A DNA stretch of 59,763 bases, taken from an uncultured Prevotella sp. GTDB taxonomy: Bacteria; Bacteroidota; Bacteroidia; Bacteroidales; Bacteroidaceae. Each line of letters opens with the position of its first letter. Positions within the stretch are counted from its first letter, which is position 1. The stretch covers positions 1 to 59,763 of the forward strand of contig CAMVOS010000013.1 in the NCBI GenBank assembly GCA_947169185.1, given 5' to 3'. Positions 51,604 through 58,300 of the stretch are shown one piece after another. Below the pieces are notes generated by a model, which saw only the letters and a list, made by a program, of their open reading frames with translations, did not search any database and had not been told where the DNA came from. The position numbers and the translations under genes are program-made.

Positions 51604-52962
51604 ATGAAACAAATGAACGTTAAATGGATGAAAAGACTGGCGGTGACGCTTCTCATTTTCTCTTTTTCTCAATCTCTCATTTTCGCTGAGAACTATCCTT
51701 ACCGCAGCGACTATCTGTGGCTGACGGTACCCAACCATGCCGACTGGCTCTACAAGACGGGCGAGAAGGCTAAGGTCGAGGTGACACTATGTAAATATGG
51801 CGTTCCCCAGAATGTCGAGGTCAGCTACGAGATTGGTCAGGACATGCTGCCCGCAACGTCCAAGGGTACGGTGATGCTGAAGAACGGCAGGGCCACCATC
51901 GACATGGGAACCATGAAGAAGCCCGGCTTCCTGGACTTGCGCCTGAAGGCTACTATCGATGGCAAGACGTACGACCACCACGTCAAGGTGGGCTTCTCGC
52001 CCGAACAGCTGAAACCCTATACCAGGAATCCTGCCGACTTCGACGATTTCTGGCAGAAGGTCATCGAAGATGCACGCCGTGAAGTGAAGCGTGAAAAGCT
52101 GCAAGTGAAGTGTGAGCGGGTCGACAAGTATTCGACCGATGATGTCGACTGCTATCTCGTCAAGCTGCACACCGACCGCCAACACAGCATCTATGCCTAC
52201 CTGACAAAACCCAAACTCTCAACTCTAAACTCTAAACTCTCAACTAAGAAGTACCCCGTCGTTCTCTGTCCTCCAGGCGCAGGCATCAAGACCATCAAGG
52301 AACCCATGCGCAACCACTACTATGCCAAGAATGGCTTCATCCGCATGGAGATGGAGATCCACGGTCTGAACCCCGAGATGACCACCGAGCAGTTCCAGGA
52401 GATTTCCAGCGCCTTTTCGGGCGAGAACGGCTACTTGGAGAACGGCCTGGACTGTCGCGACAACTATTATATGAAGCACGTCTATACGGCCTGCATCCGT
52501 GCGCTGGACTACCTCTGCTCGCTGCCCGAATGGGATGGCAAGAACCTCTTCGTACAGGGTGGCAGCCAGGGTGGTGCCCTCTCGCTCATCACCGCCGGTC
52601 TCGACCCCCGCGTGACGGCCTGCGTCGCCAACCATCCTGCCCTCAGCGATATGGCGGGCTATGCCGAACAGGGGCGCACGGGTGGCTATCCTCACTTCCA
52701 TCGCGAGAACCAGATGCTGACACCCGAGAAGATTCAGACCTTGCAGTATTACGACGTCACGAACTTTGCCCGCCGCATCAAGTGTCCCGTCTATCTCACG
52801 TGGGGCTACAACGACAATGTCTGTCCGCCAACCACCAGCTATATCGTGTGGAATCTGATTACCGCCCCCAAGGAGTCGCTCATCACCCCCATCAATGAAC
52901 ACTGGACCACGACAGACACCAACCAAGGCCAGATGCAATGGCTAAAAAAACAAATCCGATAG
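51604..52962 (+). CDS. Acetyl-xylan-esterase-like (CE7-type) alpha/beta hydrolase
   Basis: 452 residues. Signal peptide encoded by TCTCATTT words, N-terminal beta domain (to about 145), then the alpha/beta hydrolase: FVQGGSQGGALSL nucleophile Ser, GYNDNVCPPTTSY Asp region and NEHW His. CE7 deacetylates xylan and other short acetyl esters. Exported. Residues KLSTLNSKLST before KKYPVVLCPPGAG are encoded by a heptamer array inserted where other family members have a short loop. Own duplicated promoter and 3' hairpins. Confidence 0.88.
   Translation: MKQMNVKWMKRLAVTLLIFSFSQSLIFAENYPYRSDYLWLTVPNHADWLYKTGEKAKVEVTLCKYGVPQNVEVSYEIGQDMLPATSKGTVMLKNGRATIDMGTMKKPGFLDLRLKATIDGKTYDHHVKVGFSPEQLKPYTRNPADFDDFWQKVIEDARREVKREKLQVKCERVDKYSTDDVDCYLVKLHTDRQHSIYAYLTKPKLSTLNSKLSTKKYPVVLCPPGAGIKTIKEPMRNHYYAKNGFIRMEMEIHGLNPEMTTEQFQEISSAFSGENGYLENGLDCRDNYYMKHVYTACIRALDYLCSLPEWDGKNLFVQGGSQGGALSLITAGLDPRVTACVANHPALSDMAGYAEQGRTGGYPHFHRENQMLTPEKIQTLQYYDVTNFARRIKCPVYLTWGYNDNVCPPTTSYIVWNLITAPKESLITPINEHWTTTDTNQGQMQWLKKQIR
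51651..51682 (+). repeat. 8-nt TCTCATTT word array in the esterase signal peptide
   Basis: TCTCATTT, TCTCTTTT, TCTCAATC, TCTCATTT, exact period 8. Complement of the word family before the methylase (17593-17624). It encodes the hydrophobic core of the signal peptide. Confidence 0.88.
52214..52248 (+). repeat. 7-nt AACTCTA word array inside the esterase gene
   Basis: AACTCTC, AACTCTA, AACTCTA, AACTCTC, AACTAAG, exact period 7, in frame. Same family as 41843-41870. Confidence 0.92.
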
Positions 52963-52998
52963 ACTATAGTCGCTGCATGTTTATGCACACGTCACGCG

Positions 52999-53063
52999 CT
53001 CGGAGCAGAAGGGGCGTCTGCTCGGAGCAAGACGGCCTTTTGCTCCGAGTAAAAGGCCTTTTT
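52999..53063 (+). terminator. Terminator with competing upstream pairing
   Basis: Terminator stem GGCCTTTT (53034-53041) with AAAAGGCC (53051-53058) then TTTTT. The loop contains TGCTCCGAG (53041-53049), complementary to two tandem copies of GCTCGGAGCA (52999-53008, 53020-53029); the second makes a 10-bp alternative stem. Confidence 0.7.
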
Positions 53064-53159
53064 ACTTACTGCAAACCTATGTGTTAGGTTTTGTACGGAT
53101 GATTATGCAAGAACAGCATAAATATGCACGGTGGACTGATTTTTCGAGAGACATCGTGG

Positions 53160-53305
53160 AAACACCTAACCTCCTACCTTGATATCGTCCAAACGCCCGT
53201 ATATAAAGGGTTGAGGGCCAGGTAGGTGTTGGACCAACACCTACCTGCCCTCTCTCCCTTTGTACAAAGGCATTCCAGAAGTCTGAGGTAGGAGGTTAGG
53301 TGTTT
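53160..53305. repeat. 146-bp nested palindrome
   Basis: Outer arms 53160-53179 and 53286-53305 are perfect 20-bp inverted repeats (AAACACCTAACCTCCTACCT and complement). Inside, a hairpin: CAGGTAGGTGTTGG (53219-53232) and its complement (53234-53247), extended by GAGGG/CCCTC and AAAGGG/CCCTTT to 53205-53261. The inner arm equals the outer arm minus 8 nt. Confidence 0.92.
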
Positions 53306-53398
53306 GAACGAAGAACGTACAGCGAATACCTACTTATGATTAATCTGTATTGACAGAGAATCTTGGAGTTGCATCAAGTAAAGCCTAACTTTTAAGTA

Positions 53399-53429
53399 TT
53401 GCACAGTTCGCTGAAACTCAGTAATTTTG
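53399..53429 (+). promoter_or_regulatory. Promoter of the flavodoxin-DUF2023 genes
   Basis: TTG (53399-53401), 20-nt gap, TAATTTTG (53422-53429); ATG at 53469. Confidence 0.7.
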
Positions 53430-53468
53430 CACCCGAAAACATTTTAGCCATTTAAAGATATAAAAGAA

Positions 53469-53963
53469 ATGAATACAACGATTGTAGTTTATGGTTCCTC
53501 GACAGGAACATGCGAGGCTATCGCAGAGAAGATAGCCCAGAAGTTGGAATGTGAGGTCATTAACGTGCAGGACTTGACTGCTGAGGTAGTCGACAATCAT
53601 CAGAATCTGATTCTGGGAACTTCGACGTGGGGTGCTGGTGAGTTGCAGGACGACTGGTATGACGGCCTGCGCGTGCTGCAGGGTGCCAACCTTGCCGACA
53701 AGACCATCGCGCTGTTCGGCTGTGGCGACTGTGAGTCGTATGGCGACACCTTTGTGGGCGGCATCGGCGAGCTGTATCATGGCATTAAGGAGAGCGGCGC
53801 ACGCTTTGTTGGTGCTGTCAGCACAGACGGATATACCTTCGACGACTCAGAGGCTGTCGTGGATGGTCAGTTCGTGGGACTGCCTCTGGACGATGTGAAC
53901 GAGGATGACAAGACGGATGCACGCATCGATGCGTGGGTAGCTGAGATTTCTCCAAACCTTTAA
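53469..53963 (+). CDS. Flavodoxin (cytosolic)
   Basis: 164 residues, no signal peptide. FMN phosphate loop GSSTGTCEAIAEKIA (10-24), TSTWGAGELQDDW and FGCGDCESYGDTFVGG are the 60s and 90s loops; long-chain type by the inserted segment. Single-electron carrier. Followed 12 nt later by a DUF2023 gene, the usual Bacteroidetes pairing. Confidence 0.94.
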   Translation: MNTTIVVYGSSTGTCEAIAEKIAQKLECEVINVQDLTAEVVDNHQNLILGTSTWGAGELQDDWYDGLRVLQGANLADKTIALFGCGDCESYGDTFVGGIGELYHGIKESGARFVGAVSTDGYTFDDSEAVVDGQFVGLPLDDVNEDDKTDARIDAWVAEISPNL

Positions 53964-53975
53964 CATACCGAGTAT

Positions 53976-54398
53976 ATGCAGCAGACGGTGAATAGACAGA
54001 CGGCAAACGAGGTGCTCCCTTCAGAGATGCGGGTGCTGATGAACCATATCTACGAATATAAGAAAGGTGTGCGCAGAATGATACTCTTCACCTGCAACCA
54101 GCGTTACGAGGCTTTCGCCACCAATCGTCTGAGCCGCCAGTCCATCGATTACGTGGTTCAGCCTGCTGGCAAGGAGAATGTCAACATCTACTTTGGCCGA
54201 AAGGAGTGTCTCGATGCCATCCGTCTGTTCGTCACCCGTCCGCTGAACGAGCTGACACCCGAAGAGGACTTTATCCTGGGTGCCATGCTCGGCTACGACA
54301 TCTGCGCACAATGTGAGCGATACTGTGAACGCAAAGGTAGGGCTGCGTGTAAGCGAAGGGCATGTGGATCAGCTTGGGCTAGAAACCAAGTGTTATAG
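53976..54398 (+). CDS. DUF2023 family protein with unusual C-terminal tail
   Basis: 140 residues. MRVLMNHIYEYKKGVRRMILFTC, YFGRKECLDAIRLF and LTPEEDFILGAMLGYD are the DUF2023 features; function unknown but linked to flavodoxin. Family members usually end soon after this Cys-rich YDICAQCERYC segment, so the last about 18 residues (GRAACKRRACGSAWARNQVL) look like added tail. The stop lies 20 bp inside the convergent lipoprotein gene. Confidence 0.82.
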   Translation: MQQTVNRQTANEVLPSEMRVLMNHIYEYKKGVRRMILFTCNQRYEAFATNRLSRQSIDYVVQPAGKENVNIYFGRKECLDAIRLFVTRPLNELTPEEDFILGAMLGYDICAQCERYCERKGRAACKRRACGSAWARNQVL

Positions 54399-55164
54399 TC
54401 TGAAGAGCAGCTTCACCAAGCGTAACATTCTGGTTGAAACTGTAGATGCTAGCCTTGTCATTGCTATAGTAGCGCACCTGCAGGGCCTCGCCTGCCGAAG
54501 TGCGGAAGACGGTGAACGGCTTGCCGACACTACCCACGCCCCGACACTCATTGCCTGCAAAGACGCCCACAAGGTCGCCTGCGGCAGGTGTGAAGGGTAC
54601 TTTTGCAGGCAGGTTGACCGTCAGCGTACTCTGCACCGGATACTTCTTGCTGCCCTTTAGCAGTGGTGGCTCGTAGTCACCGGTGTTGCCGTATTCCAGT
54701 TCGGGCGTGAAAGTAGCCTTCCCCTCAATCGTAAACAGCTGGCGAAGCTTTGTGCACCAGTAGCACAGGCGGATGTTGATCTCGCGGTCGGTACTGTTAC
54801 CACCGATGGTCAGCACGAAGTACACGCTACCGTCAGTTAAGATGTTCGGGGCGGAAGGTCGTGAGCGCTGCTCGTCGCCGATGAACACCACCATGCGATC
54901 GTCACTGCTGGCATGCTTCGCCAACTCGTCCTGCAACTTCACCGTGACGTACATCCAACTCTCGTAATGTGTCCGGACGATGCCCTGCCACCCTGGGGCG
55001 GCATCACTTCCCGACAAATCTACACTCCATGACGGTTTCACGCTGGCTCCAAAAGTGTACGTGCTTGGACTGGGACTGTTGCTATTGGTGTCGTCGTCGC
55101 TGCTGCTGCAAGCCCCAAATATGAGACTTGCCAGCAAAACGATCATTAATCTTGTCTTATTCAT
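54379..55164 (-). CDS. Lipoprotein with beta domains related to the LamG protein tail
   Basis: 261 residues from the ATG at 55164 (MNKTRLMIVLL, lipobox FGACSSS). Further upstream codons come from intergenic repeats, not protein. It resembles two copies of a beta module: RMVVFIGDEQRSRP... and DLVGVFAGNECRGVG..., similar to VVAAFDADGRCMGVN and RLIAYAGGEQVGKT in the following minus-strand surface protein. No catalytic motif. Overlaps the DUF2023 gene end. Confidence 0.78.
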   Translation of the reverse strand: MNKTRLMIVLLASLIFGACSSSDDDTNSNSPSPSTYTFGASVKPSWSVDLSGSDAAPGWQGIVRTHYESWMYVTVKLQDELAKHASSDDRMVVFIGDEQRSRPSAPNILTDGSVYFVLTIGGNSTDREINIRLCYWCTKLRQLFTIEGKATFTPELEYGNTGDYEPPLLKGSKKYPVQSTLTVNLPAKVPFTPAAGDLVGVFAGNECRGVGSVGKPFTVFRTSAGEALQVRYYSNDKASIYSFNQNVTLGEAALQTITLGF

Positions 55165-55192
55165 AATTTTCACTGATAGTTTTTTATTTTTT

Positions 55193-55286
55193 GTCCCGCA
55201 GAAATCGCAGAAATCGCGGAAATTAATATTCCACAAGTTTATTACAGCACATCTTATTTCTGCTATTTCAGCCATTTCTGCGGGAC
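55193..55286. repeat. Opposed 9-nt word arrays
   Basis: GCAGAAATC, GCAGAAATC, GCGGAAATT (55198-55224) and ATTTCTGCT, ATTTCAGCC, ATTTCTGCG (55256-55282). Ends 55193-55205 and 55274-55286 are perfect 13-bp inverted arms. Confidence 0.88.
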
Positions 55287-55316
55287 TTAAATTACTTAAC
55301 CACAACCTTGAGCTTC

Positions 55317-55350
55317 GCTCGAGCTCGTTCCCGTTCGGAAGAGCTCGAGC
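55317..55350. repeat. REP-like palindrome
   Basis: GCTCGAGCTC (55317-55326) and GAGCTCGAGC (55341-55350), plus TTCC/GGAA inside; loop CGTTC. Contains TCCCGTTCG, also present after the 51487-51514 hairpin. Could terminate the LamG gene. Confidence 0.8.
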
Positions 55351-55366
55351 TAGCTCGGCTCTTCTC

Positions 55367-58300
55367 TCACTTAATCACGACCTTCTTTCCGTTATAGATG
55401 TACACACCGCTCTGAGTGGGTCGCTTCTGCAGCTTCATGCCGCTGACGCTGTACCACTGGCCGTCCACGTGCTCAGTCTTGACGAAGCTGATCTTCGTAG
55501 GCTCAGCAGGTGTACCGCTGATGCCGTTGACTTCGTAGGTCATCACCTCACCAGTCGTGGCAATGATCTCGTCACCACGTTCGATGGCGAACGACAACGG
55601 AGCCTTCTGATTACCCTCGATGCTCAGATAGAATAGAGGTGAGTGGTGAGAGGTGAGAGGTGAGAGGATAGTCTTGCCCACCTGTTCGCCACCGGCGTAT
55701 GCGATGAGTCTGTCGCCCTCTTCTACCTCGATGCCTACGGCCTCAGCCACCACGCTCATCGTCGTAGCGAAGCGGGCACCGGCGTACTGCGGCGCGTAGG
55801 CCACCGTCGTCTCGAACGAGTTCTCGCCCGGCTCGTAGAACGGATAGGTGAACGTCGTGGTGGTCTGCTTCTGGCGGTGCATCATATAGCCCTCGCCCGG
55901 CTTCATGTACTTCAGCGTGCCCTGCCACTTGCCGCCGCCCTTACCGTCGGCGGTAAACATGGCGAACTCATGCTGGTTCTTCACCACGTCGCCCGGTGTT
56001 GCCTCGTCGAAGTATTCTGTCAGAGCCGTCGTTACGGGCAGGTTCACCAATGGCGTATAGCCGATGCTGCTCCAGCCCGGCTTCACCTCGATGGTACGCT
56101 CGTCTTCATCCTCGAAGGCGGTGCCCCAGATGTCTATCTGATGGGAATCCTGCACCAGTACGCTGTAGCTCACCTTCTGCGACAGTTGCAGGTCCATGAT
56201 ATCCGAGCCCATAGTACTGATCCACTGTCCTTTCTTATAGACCAATGTCAGACCGTCTGTGTCTTCGGTCAGAATGTCGCCTTCCTGCCACTGGAACCGG
56301 TTGAGCACCGACGACAGGCTTCTGAAGCCCGAATTAAAGACATTGAACGATATCCAGTTCCAGCCCTGTGCCAGGTCTATCGTCTGCTGGTACATGTTCG
56401 CAGCGCGCATCGTGACGGGCTTGTCGACAGTACCTACGATGGCTTTGTTGCCGAAGTGGATAATTTCCGATGTCTCCAACTCCATCGTCTTGCCGGTAGC
56501 ATAGTGCCACAGACGGAAGAATACCGGTGTAGCCACCGTCGTGCTGTCATAGACGGTCATGTAGAGCATGCTTCGTCCCGTTGCCGGGTCATATTCGATG
56601 TTGTTCACACCCATGCAGCGGCCGTCGGCATCGAAGGCTGCCACCACGTCGTGCGAATCGGTGACCAGCGTATTGTTCACAAACACCTGTGCCACCACGT
56701 TCATCGAGTAGCGCATCATGCTCGGGTCAACCTTCCATTCAGGCGCCTTGCCCTCCACGGTCAGTTCCAGATAGTAGGCATCCGACATACCGTTCTCGTC
56801 CGTCAGATAGATCATCTGGTCGTAGGTGCCCACTTCCAGGTTCGGACTGATGGTGAAGTCTATCTCGTCCTCACCCTGCGGCTGCACGATGTCGCTCGTC
56901 TTGTCGACTGTTATCCAGCGCGGCACATTCTCGATGGTGTAGGTATGTGCCTTACCGCCATTGTTCAGAATCATGCCAATGAGTGTCAGCGACTGTCCTT
57001 GCTGGACGGTCACGGCGCGGTGCTTGCCTAACGTCATCCATGTCAACGGGTTGCGGTTCACGAAGAAGCACTCCGTAGCCGGCGACTTCATGAAGTTACC
57101 GTTCTTGTCGGGAATATCGTACAGCGTCACATAGACGTTCTGCTTGTTGATGCGTGCGTCCTGCTCGTCGATGTTCACCAGCAGCTGGTTGTCACGACCC
57201 ACGTAGCTGAAGTTCAGGTTACGCAGGTGTTCGTAGGCCTGGACGGGAGCGCCCATGGTGCGGTCGATATGAGCAAGGATTTCGTCAGCAGAATTGACAA
57301 AGACGCTGTCGCGCTTGCCAGTATCGTTGCCGTCGTTGTCGCGCTTCACCCGGGTGCTCAGTACCAAGGGCTGCAGCGTCAGCTCGCCGTTTTTCTGGCG
57401 TACCTGATGGTCGAACGGCATGTGCAGCAGCAGTCCGCGTTCTTCACCGCCCGGTGACTTCTCCGAATAACGCTTGATAAGCGTTGTGGGCAGTGCCTGC
57501 TCGAAGAGCATCAGTCCGTCGATATGACCGGTAAAGGCGTTAGCCTCATAGACGAGGGGATTGCCTTCCTCCTGCCATACCATGTCGCCCAGCATGAAGC
57601 GCGTGCCAAGCATACCGCCAAGTGAGTCGGTGGTCAGCTGGGCCTTCGCCTCGTTATCGACATAGATGCTTGCCACGTTGCGGGCGCGGTTCACGGTCAT
57701 GGCATAGTGGTGCCAGCCGTCGTCGCACAGGTTGTCGCCCAGCGTGAACTCACGACCGTTGGTGCGATACTTCAGTGTGCGGTTCTCGAAGCCGATGAAG
57801 AACTTGTGCAGTGCACCCTCGTCGTCAGCCTTTCCTGAGCCGTTAGCCAGCAGCGTACCATTCTGCTTTGCCGTTTTGAACCAGAACATCAGTGTGTAGT
57901 CCTGCTCCGCGTCGCGCTGGAAGAGGTCGTTGCGCAGCTGCAGGCCCTTCGGGTTGCTGGCCATATAGACCTGGTTGTTATTGACACGCGGAACGACGTT
58001 GCCACTCGCATCCACCATCCAGCCAGAGCCTAATGCCTTCGCCACTTCCTCGGCAGACATGTTACCCACGTCGTTGATAACTTGTGCTACTTTGGCGTTT
58101 CTGGTCCAGTTGTTGGTTCCAGCCCAGCGTGATTTGTTAATATAGCAGGAACTGTACCTGCCATAGAAATCAAAGTATCCGCCATAGTCTAAACAGTTCT
58201 CTACAGCAAGTGTGGTATTGCTGGTGGCACAGCCAACGAAAGCACCGGCGAAACTGGCTGCAGAATTGTCTTTCTCTAAGTCAAAGCCTGTGTGATGGAC

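Larger units (their letters stand above)
52963..53468. other. Structured intergenic region
   Basis: No gene seen in 506 bp. It holds an attenuator-like set (52999-53063), a small TTATGC/GCATAA inverted repeat (53103-53121), a nested palindrome (53160-53305) and the flavodoxin promoter (53399-53429). Confidence 0.8.

Noticed and set aside
55165..55305. N-terminal extension of the 54379 lipoprotein
   Set aside because: Translates the 9-nt word arrays; the proper signal peptide starts at 55164.
36674..55670. CRISPR-like array
   Set aside because: Words are 7-10 nt without spacers of fixed length and no cas genes are present.
55877..57031. 384-residue plus-strand ORF inside the LamG gene
   Set aside because: Antisense to clear domains; no recognisable protein and no ribosome-binding site.
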